Positions 38,949-51,540 of a stretch of 64,000 nucleotides of DNA are shown piece by piece (the first letter of the stretch is position 1; each line of letters starts with the position of its first letter). The notes beneath the pieces are model-generated. The model was given only the letters and a program-made list of their open reading frames with translations, ran no database searches and was not told the DNA's origin. Source of the stretch: Aselliscus stoliczkanus (Eukaryota; Chordata; Mammalia; Chiroptera; Hipposideridae). The translations under genes were made by a program, and so were the position numbers. Where the stretch lies: assembly GCA_033961575.1 (NCBI GenBank), contig CM066737.1, positions 97,864,709 through 97,928,708 on the forward strand, written 5' to 3'.

Positions 38949-40541
38949 CTAAAGAGGCAACATTCTTGTTTAGGATATTATATACAAAGGTTTGAAGCTG
39001 ACAATACTGTATAACTATGCTTTAACTATCTATACTAATAAATCTGTTCATTTAATTCTTTGAATATAATATTTTAGAGACTAGAATTCCACTTTTATAC
39101 CTTATATTTCGCTAAACTGAAGGTATATTTTAAACATTCAGAATACTAAAAATTAAAATACATACAGAAAATATTTAAAAATCCATTTTATAATAAAATG
39201 AAGGTAGGAAATTCTTTAATTCTCAAAGTGAAACATGTTTTTAAGTAATTTTCTCATGAGAATATATCTGCACTTTAATAACATAAAACAACTTTAGTCC
39301 ACATTTATTGCAGAATTCACAATTTTCTATCATTACATGCTCAGATGTAAAATATAGGGAAGTTTAATAATTTAATTCTTTTTCTTCCTCCAAAAATATC
39401 TCTTATTAAATCTGAATTTAACAATTATTTTGTGTATTCAAGATTTTATAAATGAAATAGATTAATTTAATCTTCAAATATCTGACTTGGTATACATGGT
39501 ATATATATATACATATAATATTTTTCACTTGGAAAATTAAATGAAATCCATAAAATCTTCCTCTCTCTAATGAGGGATGAAAAAACAAGATAGGAGAATT
39601 ATCCAAAACTTGACATTAAGTTATCCCAACTATGCTAAGAAACTATGCTAAGTTTGGCTCAACCCTTTAATCATTGTTGTCCCTTGCATGCTCATGACCA
39701 AGCTCCTTAGATTTTTACTCCCCCAAACTTTGATCTGTGCTATACCAGCTCATGGCTTCTGATATCTCAAGTTCAAGTGAGATTAAACCCCCATTTGCTA
39801 ACTCAAAGAAAAAAAATAGAGAGTCTCAATTCTTTTACTGTGTGTGTAAAACTTAAAAAAAATATTTGATGTTACTGATAGTGACTAAAATGTTATATAA
39901 AAAAGCAGTATTATAACTTTTTCAATACATTTCAATATATAAGTATTTTTTTCTTACAATCTTAGGGTAAATACAATAGTCTCAAATCTCTTTCACAACT
40001 TGGATTTCTGTTATGTTACTCCTGATGTCTTCAATTAAAAAATTTTACATTTTGAACAATTTAAAATATTTTGGAGGTAGTTATCTTCCCATAATGATGT
40101 GATGAGGGAATTTTACATTGCTTCTGAAAAAAAATCACTAGGGTATTTTTTTTGCAATGTATACAATGGAATTATTCACTTGCCTCTCACAAGGCTAACA
40201 CAGTAACAATAATTCTCCAATTGAAACTTAGCTAATGTTCAATAAAAAGGGACCACAGTTTTATAATCACTTAAACTGTGAAAGATAGAATATAATTTAG
40301 CATACAACAGAGAAATCTACAAGTGACCTTAAAATAAAAAGAGACATAGAGAACACTCTGTTTTGTTAATACTTGATTGGCATATAAAGTGTTTAATACA
40401 TATACATATATACATACACATATCTAATGTACATAAAATTATTGTTTATTATATCCAAAATAAGATAAACTTAGTGAAATTGAATATATTTGAGATAATT
40501 GCCTGATTGCCAGAAAAAAACATCAAAAGTACCGAAAATAA

Positions 40542-40611
40542 GGGCTGGCCGAGTGGCGTGGTGGTTCGGTCCCACATATGAGGACCAGTGACACTGCCCT
40601 CGAAAAAAAAA
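40542..40611 (+). mobile_element. Family A SINE with an internal deletion
   Basis: The head GGCTGGCCGAGTGGCGTGGTGGTT is joined directly to CGGTCCCACATATGAGG, so about 38 bases between the A-box region and the B box are missing. Flanked by GTACCGAAAATAA and GTACAGAAAATAA repeats. Confidence 0.88.
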
Positions 40612-40719
40612 AGGTACAGAAAATAACCAAATCCTTCTATACAGGTAATATAAATATTTAGATAGCAAAATGGTAATTCAAGATTTTACAAATGAAATGT
40701 CAATTTGATAAATGTTACT

Positions 40720-40885
40720 AATGGCATATGCTTATTGAGTACTTAGTATGTACTAGTCATTGTTGTAAGTGAGCTTGACATACATTGATTCATTTCATCC
40801 ATATGAGAGCCCAGTGAGCTAGGTATTATTATTGCTCCCTTTTTGCAGATAAAGAAACTGAGGCACAGTAACTCGAGCAGTGTTG
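40720..40885 (-). repeat. MIR element
   Basis: Antisense MIR: TATTGAGTACTTAGTATGTA, GTGAGCTAGGTATTATTATT and AAAGAAACTGAGGCACAGTA. Confidence 0.8.
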
Positions 40886-41104
40886 TCTACATTCTTAACC
40901 ATAACCTAACCGAATATAAAATAACATGTCTGTCTAGAGAACACAAAATTCTCTATATATTGTGTGTTACAATCATAGGCATAGTAATGTTAAATTATAT
41001 TTCAAAAGTTAATCTTCAAATGCAAGTTGAATAATGTCATACATAACATAATTGTATTCATATAAGACTATTTATCCAGCATACTGCATGAAACCATACA
41101 CATT

Positions 41105-41270
41105 TTTTTAATTTAAAATTTGTTTTCAATTACAGTTGACATTCAATATTACATTGGTTTCAGGTGTATAGGATAGTGGTTATACATTTATATAACTTAT
41201 GAAGTGATCCTCCTGATAAATCTAGTATCCACCTGTCAGCATACTTAGTTATTTCAATATTAACAACATT
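41105..41270 (-). repeat. L1 3' UTR fragment
   Basis: Antisense L1 end: AATTACAGTTGACATTCAAT, GTTTCAGGTGTATAGGATAG and TATGAAGTGATCCTCCTGAT. Confidence 0.75.
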
Positions 41271-41597
41271 TACGATGCTAAACCATGAACAGTCTTTGAG
41301 AAAACAAGTTAAAAATAGAAATTCATGTTAAAAAAAACTTATGGTAAACTGATATATGGCTATGGCAAAGGAATCAAAGCAAATGTAGGTATGCTCTTGT
41401 GTATCTGTTGTGATATGTGATACAAATATGTTGTGATAAAATTACTTTGGATATAAATCTGTTTACTACAAATTTAACAGGAAATCATAAGAACAACTTA
41501 AATGTATTATATACACTCCCAACCCCCAATTGGGCCACATGAAATGCATACTTTTCAAAACTAGATTTTCAAAACTAGTCTATTAGTTCATTTTTTT

Positions 41598-41693
41598 TTG
41601 AGGGCAGTGTCACTGACCCTCATATGTGGGACCCGAACCGGGGCCCCTGGCTTCCCAAGCCAGCGCTTAACCACCGCACCACTCGGCCGGCCC
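41598..41693 (-). mobile_element. Short family A SINE
   Basis: Antisense copy close to consensus (GGGACCCGAACCGGGGCCCC, GGCCGGCCC head), flanked by TAGTTCATTTTTTTT repeats. Confidence 0.93.
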
Positions 41694-41849
41694 ATAGTTC
41701 ATTTTTTTTGGCTTTAAGAAAAACTGAAATAAATTCAGGTGGTATAAATTTACTTAAATCACTAAAAGACTTCCTCCCCTCCCCGCAAAAAACAGAAAAA
41801 AATTTAAAACATTGAACAAAAGCAAGACATTTAAAAATCTGTATCAAAG

Positions 41850-42007
41850 GGATGGCCGAGTGGCTCAGTTGGTTAAGATCTCGCTCAAGAGTACGAGCTG
41901 AGCTCTGAGCAACAGCAGTTCGATGCCCAGCCCGAGCTGAGCTGTCACTGAGCTGCCAACAGGTGGCAGGATGGCTCAGCTAAAAAAACAAACAAACAAA
42001 CAAAAAA
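41850..42007 (+). mobile_element. Family B SINE
   Basis: Sense copy with GAGTGGCTCAGTTGGTTAAG, B box AGTTCGATGCCC and the piece GCTGCCAACAGGTGGCAGG, then (CAAA)n tail. Flanks CTGTATCAAA and CTATATCAAA are the probable duplication. It ends about 320 bp from the 173-bp exon. Confidence 0.93.
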
Positions 42008-42281
42008 ACTATATCAAATTACCAAATATAATCTTTTTAGTTAAGCTATTGCTTTGATTAGTTTGATATTTTTAAATAGATATACAGAATTTTATTACAC
42101 CTTATCTGTGTTTCAGATATGTCACTATATTAGAATGAGACAACTATCTTTCCAGAACCCCAAAATGCAATCATTTTAAGAAGGCAGACTGAAAAATAAC
42201 TAGCAGGAGTCTCCTGAATTAGCCTTAAGGCGATTACATGATTTTAAAATATAAGTCTCAAAATGGTGATTCTTTCAGTTA

Positions 42282-42914
<633 letters not shown>

Positions 42915-42963
42915 CTTTGCTTTTTTTCTTTGATTTGTGCTGCAGAGAAGACTGCTGAAATGT
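42915..42963 (-). CDS. CNKSR2: CNKSR2 coding exon, 49 bp, upstream of the PH domain
   Basis: This exon encodes TFQQSSLQHKSKKKSK and the first base of the next Gly codon, so it starts in phase 0 and ends in phase 1. The acceptor is TTTGATTTCAG and the donor is GTAAGAAA. The product is a short Gln/Ser stretch followed by a lysine-rich run, which comes before the PH domain in CNK2. From memory, the human protein has Asn where this has the last Ser (KKKNKG), so one conservative substitution is likely. The next exon is only 418 bp downstream. The preceding exon, expected to end in a segment like PETTLYH, was not found between 42964 and 64000. Confidence 0.9.
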
Positions 42964-43229
42964 CTGAAATCAAAGACAGAAGAATGTTACCCGATAGGGT
43001 GCCATCAGGAGTGCCATCATGGTGCACAGAATTCTCAAGAGCTGACCCATGACTCTGAATGCCGGTCAGAGGAGCTACAGTTTGTCCCCTAAACCTCAAA
43101 ACAAATTCATATATATCATGCCACTCAACTTTCTAATCTCCCACGAAGCAGGATAGGATATTATCTTTGTCCTTATTTTGTAGGCAGAGAAATCAGGGCA
43201 CACAGCAGTGGTGAAAGTAAGGGCTCATA

Positions 43230-43310
43230 CTGGGTTGTTGGAAAAGTCATCATGCATTTTTGCAACAAAAACATAGAAAAAAATATGTCATGACTTTTTC
43301 GACAACCCAA
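43230..43310. mobile_element. Palindromic mariner MITE, second copy
   Basis: CTGGGTTGTTGGAAAAGTCA at the left and TGACTTTTTCGACAACCCAA at the right, with TA on both sides. Same family as 30972-31051. Confidence 0.88.
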
Positions 43311-44483
43311 TATATACACAGTACTACTTTGCACCTTTATAGGGGCCTTGTTGTGCTTTCTCAGGCAATAGCTCAACTGATTCTCACAAAGATCTTATTA
43401 AGTAGGCAGGTAAATATGACTAGCACTTGTTACTTTGAAGCTCATTCTGTTACAGGAGCCCCCATCAACTGCTGATCTCCTTGGCACTTCTCCTTAGTCA
43501 CTAATATTTCAGCACTTAGATCAATATTTTCTTCTCAAATCTACTTCTATTATTGGTGACCAAACTTCATGACGGGGATGTCAGCACCTTGGCTCCTCAT
43601 TTCCTCATCTCCAACGATCCTTATTTCTCCACTCCTCAGCTACTCACCACCATGACCATATGTTATCTTAAGCATACTCCAACCACTGCCTCCATTATCT
43701 ATGTTTTACATAGTCTAATACGTCCAACTCAGAAATTTTTAGAAAATCTTCAGTGAGGCATCCAAATTCATTGACCTTACCACCCTTTTGTGCCTGTATT
43801 TTTCTTCTTCCACTTGGTTTCCATAGGACATCATTACAATCATTCCCTTGAACCATGCTCCCTGCATCATACTTGCCTGGCTAAACAACTATCCCAGTTA
43901 AACCTGCCTATCTGTCTACTCTATGCTAAGTACTGGAACAGCTTAATGTCTTAATAGAAAAACCCAACACAACTGTATTGACTGGTCTAGCTTTCAGTTA
44001 ATGACTATAAATCACTGGTTCCAGTCAGACAGTCTACTAAGCTATATTGTTCACTGGTGTAGTAAGGTTAATTACGTTCATATGATTAGCTAACAGGGTA
44101 CACAGATAGCATGTGTAATTTTAATTCACAGATCATCCTTCGAAATAAATTTTAGGTAACAGATTCTTCTTTTTCTTTACAAAGGTATGTCTATAAGGGG
44201 CAACTGGATTTCGTCTACATAAAATTTGCTGGTCTTGGTTTCATAAAATACATTTGTATTCTGTGATTCTGTAAATACTTCCTTATTTAGTATCTTTGCT
44301 CATAAAATAACAGAATAATAATATTCTACTTCCATAATTTTTTTTTGGTTTTGTATATGGTTAACATAATTTTCATGAATATAATATTATGGATGCATAT
44401 CAATCCTAAAGATAAGGGTCAGATAATTTACTGCAATAGAGTGTAACCCAAAAATAATCACCCAAGTGTCAAAGCAACATAAA

Positions 44484-44524
44484 TGTGTGTGTGTGTGTGT
44501 GTGTGCGCGCGCGCGCGTGCGCGC
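44484..44524. repeat. TG/CG microsatellite
   Basis: TG repeats passing into GCGCGCGCGC and GTGCGCGC. Alternating purine-pyrimidine with CpG, a strong Z-DNA-type sequence; the 10 or more CpG sites are unusual for AT-rich intron. Confidence 0.95.
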
Positions 44525-45354
44525 TTTGCAGGATTCGTGGCTACAGAAATTCACAATCAATTTTGGAGAGAAAGCATAAAACACAAAACCTATTATGCTG
44601 TGTTGATTTTCTTGAGTGCACTTTGCTTCAAAATAATAACCTAAACAACAACTCAGGCTACTGTGCTTAAGCATAGTTAATTTACATATAGTTATTTCCC
44701 CTAAATTGTTTGGCTGTAAAATTACTGATTGGGTTTCTTTTTTCCTTTTGTGGTTCCACAAGTAATCATTATAATTTTACAGTTCATTATTTTTATAAAC
44801 GACAAAGATGGGGGTGGTTTGTTTTTAGGAAGCTACAGGGGTAACAGACAGCTTGAAAGAATTGAGTTATATAATGTACCTATGCTTTTTCACGCTATTC
44901 CTTAGAACCTGGAGGTTTACCTTAAACTCTACACAAAAACGTATTTTATGCTCTCCAGGTTTTCTTTATAACAAGATTATCTTTTCTTTCCCTATATTCT
45001 CATACTGATTGTGATTGCAGAGTATAATCAATATACATATTGTTGAAATCTAAGAACTCTTAGGCACACAATACAGATATATCCATCATTCAATGAAGTA
45101 AAAACCTGAGATGTCTTTTGTAAATATTATAAATATTACAATGTGATTTTATTAAAAGAGATTTCATTATTTTTCTAAATGACATGACATTTTATAAAAT
45201 GAAAATGTTATACCTGAATTATATTAATTAAAATCATACAATTGAATGATATGCTTTTGAAACAACAGCAAAAACAATGAAAACTACAGTTAAGGAAATA
45301 CATCTCTGTACAGAAAACAATTACTATGGCACGCCTGAGGCAGCTATCTTAGAA

Positions 45355-45838
45355 GGGCCTGCTGGCATCTGAGAACTTGGCTCATAAACAGTTCCCTATA
45401 TTGACATGAAGTGTCCCTAAGCGATAAGACTTTTGTGGTCATCTGGGGACTAAACACCTGCTTTCCTTTGGGGGTCTAGAAATTTTATAGTTGCTAGGCA
45501 GAAGGTTTTTATGTGATCAATCCAAGAAAATCCTTGGGTGCTGAGTATATAGTAGGCTTCCCTGGGCAGGGACACTACACATGTGACTGCATTTTTGCTG
45601 CTGGGGTGGGAGAGAGTGCACTCTGCATGATCTGTCCTGAGAAGGAGAGAGCATAGGAAGCCAGCACATCAATTTCTCCAGATGCCTTGGGTGTCTTTTT
45701 TCTTTACTGATCTGGTTTTATATCCTTGCTGTGTCATAGTAATAAATCTTAGCTGTGGGAAGAACTACGTGTTGAGTCTTATCAGCCCTTCTAGTGAATG
45801 ACCAAATATGTGGATGGTTTGGGAACCCCTGAAACAGC
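45355..45838 (+). mobile_element. Possible solo LTR of an old endogenous retrovirus-like element
   Basis: The order GGCTCATAAACAGTTCCCTA, GTGGTCATCTGGGGACTAAA, AATAAATCTTAGCTGTGGG and GTTTGGGAACCCCTGA is one I associate with a mammalian LTR family, including an AATAAA near the R region. Both ends are uncertain and there is no internal coding sequence. Confidence 0.5.
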
Positions 45839-46309
45839 ATCATTATTCAAAAGATTCCTTACAAACTTATATGAGAAACTGTTCATTATTCATACACATA
45901 AGCAAGCTCCTGACAGTAAAGGTTTCCTCAGGTCATCAGCAACAGTGTGATTAAGCTCCCCAAGGTGCAAATTTATAATCCTGTGTAGTATTTACTAGTC
46001 GAAATGATGGAATTATTTATTGAGCAACAGATATTTAATTAGTATTTTTTTCAGTTTCTAATGATATGAAAATCATATAAGGTGCTATGACTAACAACAA
46101 CAACAAAAGAGGCCTGGAATCTTTGCTTTCATGATAATGAATGTTTTTCTCAGGAGAGTGAACATTTATCATATATTTTAGTTCTGTATTTTTTTCATTA
46201 GCTTTAGATCATCTTTCTTCCAGGTTCACACTCAAGTAAGTATATCCTTTAGAAGTTCTTAGATAGCAGTCTGTGAGTAGCAAACTCTTCTACATTTTTA
46301 TGTTTGAAA

Positions 46310-46890
46310 ATATAAAAATGCTTCACTCTTGAATAATAGTTTAGCTGGGTATAGAATTTTGAGTTGAGAATAACTCTCCTTTCGCAATTGGAACATATTA
46401 TTTTGTTTTCTTTTGGCACCTATTGCTGCTCTCAAGACATCTGTAGCTACTCCGTCATTTGTTAGAATTTGTCTTTAGTCTCTGTAGCTTTTTAAATATT
46501 TTTCTCTTTATCCCTGATATTCTGAAATCGCAGTGTGATGTGTCTAGGTTGTAATTTATTTTAATTAATGCTATTTAGCATTTATTGTGTTGTATCTGAA
46601 GGCATTATTTCATCAATTCTGAAAAATCTCAGGCATTATCTCTTCAAATGGTCTTTACTAGTCTTCTTTTTTCTCTAGACATATATTGGCACCTCTTAAT
46701 TGATTATCCTAGTATCCAAAAGATCCATGTATCTTTCATTTTCATCCTTTCATATTTCTGTAATGCTTTTAAGGTACATTCATTCTGCAGTCTTTCAATT
46801 TCCTAATTCTTCTCTTATTGTATCCAGTCTAAAGTTTATCCTACTATACAGTGTTGATTTTACAGACTGTATTTTACAAATCCAGGATGT
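46310..46890 (-). repeat. L1/HAL1 fragment
   Basis: Antisense stretch with TAGCTGGGTATAGAATTTTG, CACCTATTGCTGCTCTCAAG and AGTGTGATGTGTCTAGGTTG, typical of old L1 ORF2. Family B and A SINEs follow at its right. Confidence 0.65.
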
Positions 46891-46928
46891 TTAGGTGGTA
46901 TTGGCTCTTTTGAGTAGCCACTCTTCTT

Positions 46929-47195
46929 TTTTTTTTTAAAGCTGAGCCATCCTGCCACCTGTTGGCAGCTCACTGGCAGCTCAGCTTGGGCTGGGCATCG
47001 AACTGCTGTTGCTCAGAGCTCAGCTTGCACTCTTTTTTTTTTTTTGAGGGCAGTGTCACTGGCCCTCACATGTGGGATCCAAACCAGGGCCGCTGGCTTC
47101 CCAAGCCAGCGCTCAACCACTGCGCCACTCAGCCGGCCCTAAGCTTGCACGCTTGAGCGAGCTCTTAACCAACTGAACCACTCGTCTGGCCCTTA
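46929..47195 (-). mobile_element. Family B SINE interrupted by a family A SINE
   Basis: Antisense family B copy from AAAGCTGAGCCATCCTGCC to the GTCTGGCCC head, flanked by GAGTAGCCACTCTTCTT and GAGTATCCACTCTTCTT. The family A element at 47033-47141 splits it. Confidence 0.93.
47033..47141 (-). mobile_element. Short family A SINE nested in a family B SINE
   Basis: Antisense copy with T tail, GAGGGCAGTGTCACTGG and CAGCCGGCCC head. The duplicated target AGCTTGCACTC/AGCTTGCACGC belongs to the host family B element. Confidence 0.93.
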
Positions 47196-47623
47196 GAGTA
47201 TCCACTCTTCTTAATCATCCTGTTATTTTAAAATTTATTTTAAGAGTTTTTGTGGATTTCCCATAATTTACATTAGTAGAGAAAAAAATCACCTGTATAC
47301 AAGTCATAGCTCTGGTCAGTAGCATCTTTATTCAACCTCCTTACAGATTCGTAAGAAAACTGTTTGCCTTCCTAGTTGGTTTCACCAGGTGAGTCAATTT
47401 TTAATTTTCCAACATAGGTGTGGTCCATTTCTTCTCTGATAACCATCAGATTCCCAGCCATCTCTACTTCTTTTTGGACTCAGAGTCTATCGGGTATATG
47501 GCTTTAGTTCCCATTTACCACTGGATAATTTTGTTCTTTCTTCTGGTATTCGGAGGCTAGATCTCATTTTTGGCCATGCCATATCTTTTTATGTGTTTGA
47601 GGCAGGTAGGTGTGTGTAGGGAG

Positions 47624-47625
<2 letters not shown>

Positions 47626-47685
<60 letters not shown>
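47626..47685. repeat. Compound TG/GA microsatellite
   Basis: About 14 TG units followed by about 16 GA units. Confidence 0.95.
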
Positions 47686-47690
<5 letters not shown>

Positions 47691-47709
47691 AAGCATAAGC
47701 TCATAATGT

Positions 47710-48360
47710 TTATTGACCAACAAATACTGCCTCACTGTTCTCCCTGCCTCTGCTCTTATCCCTTCTATTTTTAACACAAGAGCCTGAGTGATCCTGTTAA
47801 AATATGATTTGAATCATGTCATTCCTCTACACGAATTCTCCAGTGGTTTCTGTCTCACTCTGAATAAATGCCCAAATCCTTCCAATGACCCTGAAGGCCC
47901 TGTATGACCTGGCCCTTGTTACCTGTGCCCCCTATCCTCCCTTACTAACTTTGCTCCAGCTATATTACTATGCCTAGATCATGCCAAGTACACTGCCATC
48001 TTAGGGCCTTTACCTTGCTGTCCCTTCTGTCTCAAATTCCTTTTGCCCAGATACTGTTGTGACTTTCTTCCGTATCTCCCTCAGGTCACTACTCAAACAC
48101 TTCCTTTTTAGTTAATTCTTCCCAGGCTTCCCTATCTAAAGCTGTTCTGTTCATTGCCCTCCAAACTTCCTGTTTTCTTCCCCTGCTATATTTCTCTCTT
48201 AAGCACTTGGCATTTTCGAAAATACTTACACTTCTTGTGTATTACCCGGCTTTCCCTCCAAATATAACTGCGTGAAAGAAGAGAAATTTCTGTCTATTTT
48301 ATGCACTGTTTTATCCTCTGCGTAGAACAGGGCCTAGCACGGAGGAGGTGCAGAGGATGT
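47710..48360 (+). repeat. L2 LINE 3' region
   Basis: A long, well-preserved L2 3' segment: CCAGTGGTTTCTGTCTCACT, GAAGGCCCTGTATGACCTGG, TTAGGGCCTTTACCTTGCTG, CACTACTCAAACACTTCC, and CTGCGTAGAACAGGGCCTAG near the end. Confidence 0.8.
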
Positions 48361-49879
48361 AGTCTTAAACAGCTGGTTGTTTGAACCTGAGGAACTCCTT
48401 CAGCAGAAAACAAACCAGGCAGGTTATCTTTTTTCCAGGAATCTATGTACAGCATATTACTGCCAGTTCTGTCCTTTAGTAGGCCATTTCTTTTGGTAGA
48501 TAATAAAAAAAATTCCTTTTTATCCAAACTCCTTTAGCATTACTTGCACGGAGATTGTTCTTAGTGCACTTAACAGATTAAATTTGAATTCAAGATGTGG
48601 TTGGCAAAAGTACATTAAATCTGTGTCAAAAGATATTTATGCAAATAATTACATGATGAATTATGAATGGATATGTTGAAATCATAATTCTATCCATAAA
48701 AATAGAATGTGCTAAAATAAAAGACCATTATGAAAGTATTGTTGATCCTCTTCCTAACCATGGCGATGCATGCAATAGTATTCTGTTTGGCTATAAAAGA
48801 TCCCTTTTTCAGACATTTGCCTGAAAAGACCATTTGTCTTTCATTTCGTCTACAGATGTTCTGTTCAAACTCCATTCCCCCCTCTTCTGGATGAGGAAGT
48901 GTGGGGGAGGGTAATTTGGGTCATTCTTATCCTGAAACTTTCAGAAGCACTTATTTTAATTGTGGAAGAAAATGACAGTTTCTGTTACATTTTGAAAGCT
49001 CAGCTACTATTAAATTCTTCTCAAGTTGCAAATTGCCACACTTATGGAAAAATTTGCAATCAAAATACTCTCTTGCTGTAATATAGCAACTTCCTCTTTA
49101 CTGTAATTTTCTGCAAAAGTTCAAAGATTTCTTCAGTGACTAGTCAAACCAATAGCTTATTTCTTATACATAAGAAAAGAGAGTGGTTAGTGATTTGAAT
49201 CATTTGGGATAAATGACTACTGACACATATTTAGTTTTTAATCAACAAATAAACAAAAAGCCTTTGAGATTTAAATATTTCACAGAGAAAAGTATTTTCC
49301 CTAATTATTGTATATCAGCAGAAAAAAAAATTCTAAATATGAGCAAGCGGGTAAGATGCTAATATGAAATCAAGAAATCTTCCATTTACAAGAACTAACA
49401 ACATAGAACTGAACACGTTTGCTGCTGGTGCCAGCCTTGCTTACTCTGTTGCCTGAGAAAGACACTGAGCCGAGCGCATGTTCGCACCCGCTCTTTCAGT
49501 ACAGTGGGGTTAATCTGACTTTGTACTGACTGAAAATGGCTCCATACACACTCAAAAATAAACATGCTTTTAAAAACAATAAGCATGCTAATAATTTAGC
49601 AGTAAATAAGAACAAAAAGAGAGTAACTGGGGCGGGGGATTTAGAGAAAGTCGGTCGAACTCATCAGTTTGGGCAGAGTCAATGTTTCATCCAAAGAATG
49701 TCATGCATATCAGAATCTGAAGGAAGGAGGTGACTGAATCTATACAGGACCCCATAAGGTGATTCCCCTTTCCCTATGGGTTGGTAAAGTAGGAAGAAGA
49801 GGAGTGATTAATAGTGAGCAGTTGGAAAGGCTAACAAAAATCTCTATCCTTGGGAAACAGGAACTGTCATTCTCAGATC

Positions 49880-50530
49880 ATAATAATTACTATTTACTGA
49901 GGGCTTATGTGTCAGATATAGTATCAGGCACTTTACGAGGTGTGATCAAACGATATGTTGCATATTTAAATTTAAAAAATTTATTACAGTAAAAGACACA
50001 TTGCCATTAATACCCTTCAAAATACTCCCCCTTGCTTTGAACACATTTATTCCATCTTGCTACTTTCTGAAGCAGTTTTGGAAGTCCTCCTTCATGAGTG
50101 TCTTTAATTGTGCTGTCGTGGTAGCCACAACAGCGCAACTAAACACACTCATGAAAGAGGACTTCCAGATCTGCTTCAGAAAGTGGCAAGAACAATGGGA
50201 TAAGTGTGTTTAAAGTGAGAGGAAGTATTTTCAGGTGGATTAATAGCAATAGCAATGTGTCTTACTGTAATAAATTAAAAAAAAAATCTAAACATTCACC
50301 ATATTTTTTGATCATACCTCGTGTATCAGTTATCAATATTAATCACTACAATAAATCTTTAAAGTGGTTATCATTGACCACATTTTAAAGGAGAGAAAAA
50401 CGGAGACACAGAATGCATAAACAACTTGCTCAGGAACACACAGGTGGTGACAGCAGAGTCAAAATTCAAACCCAGGTCTGTCAATCCCAGAATTTGTTCT
50501 TCTAACAACCATGTACAGTACTGCCTCTCA
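49880..50530 (-). repeat. MIR element split by a foldback mariner
   Basis: Left part: ATTACTATTTACTGAGGGCT and ATAGTATCAGGCACTTTAC. Right part: GGAGACACAGAATGCATAAA and CAAACCCAGGTCTGTCAATC. Together they read as an antisense MIR, with the element 49936-50323 inserted. Confidence 0.75.
49936..50323. mobile_element. Foldback mariner-type element, about 388 bp
   Basis: Ends CGAGGTGTGATCAAACGATA and the complement of CGAGGTATGATCAAAAAATA, with TA near both sides. The two halves are imperfect reverse complements along most of their length: for example TTCTGAAGCAGTTTTGGAAG at the left against CTTCCAGATCTGCTTCAGAA at the right. No transposase frame is intact. Confidence 0.85.
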
Positions 50531-50595
50531 AGGAAGTATTCTATAGTCACACTAACACTGTGAGTGAAAAGAAAAACTGCTTCTTTTTTTTAAAC

Positions 50596-50597
<2 letters not shown>

Positions 50598-50627
<30 letters not shown>
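50598..50627. repeat. ATT microsatellite
   Basis: Ten TTA/ATT units, at the A-rich end of the L1 piece that follows. Confidence 0.93.
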
Positions 50628-50631
<4 letters not shown>

Positions 50632-50790
50632 TAGTTACAGATGTACAAAACAATGCAATAGTTATCTTTTTCACCCCTTAAAAAGTGATTATCCCCTCCC
50701 CCTTTCCTTGACTCCCCATCCCCGATATCATACATATCTATTACAATTCCATTGACTCCATCCCCATACTATATTCCACATCCCAAGGGA
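50628..50790 (-). repeat. L1 3' UTR fragment
   Basis: Antisense L1 end: AGTTACAGATGTACAAAACA, AAAAGTGATTATCCCC and ACTATATTCCACATCCC. Confidence 0.7.
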
Positions 50791-51059
50791 AAACTGCTTC
50801 TGACATATAGACATTTATCCATTTATGAAAACCTCCTATAATATGTGATGTAAGTACATTGCTATGTAGAAAGAAAGAATTTTATAAAACAGAAAGATAT
50901 TAAAGATAACACTTTTATATTAATTGAGGTAATTCAAACCAGTAACACTTATGAACCTCCAATTTTCATGCTTTTTTCAATTTTATTTTAATTAGAAAGT
51001 TATATTGATCTGTGGATTCAAAAAAGATTTGCAGGGTTTTTTTTTGTGTTGCAACTATT

Positions 51060-51220
51060 AATCATACTATCTTCATGAGAGGAAGGTTCATGTTAACATT
51101 TTAATTTTGCAAATGAGATAGAAACTAAGGTCCAGAAAGGTAATAAGGCTCAGCCAAGGTAGACAAGGATGGGACTGCAATCACATTTTATTCTAAACCT
51201 ATTAACAGTATTAATTGAAC
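51060..51220 (-). repeat. MIR fragment
   Basis: TTTGCAAATGAGATAGAAAC, AAGGTCCAGAAAGGTAATAA and GATGGGACTGCAATC fit an antisense MIR. Confidence 0.55.
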
Positions 51221-51540
51221 TCATTGTAATTAAAAAACCCTATGTCAATACTGATGAGGAAATCAGTGATCCAAATAAGTCAAGCCTGCGTCTCCACTAA
51301 TTCTTTACACAGAAGAAAACTCTTTGAGATGATTCATTGTGTTATGCAATTTTTCACCTGATACACTGTTGATTATTATGCAATGCCTTAAAATTATTTG
51401 GTTCAGTTTCTCAAGATGTGGTTTTTAACTACTTCATTAGTTTCTACCAAGGCAGAAACCATCTGCTTAGCTCACCACTTTATACTCAGATACTAGCACA
51501 GGACCTGACATGTAATAATCTGTTGAAAGCCTGAATCAAA

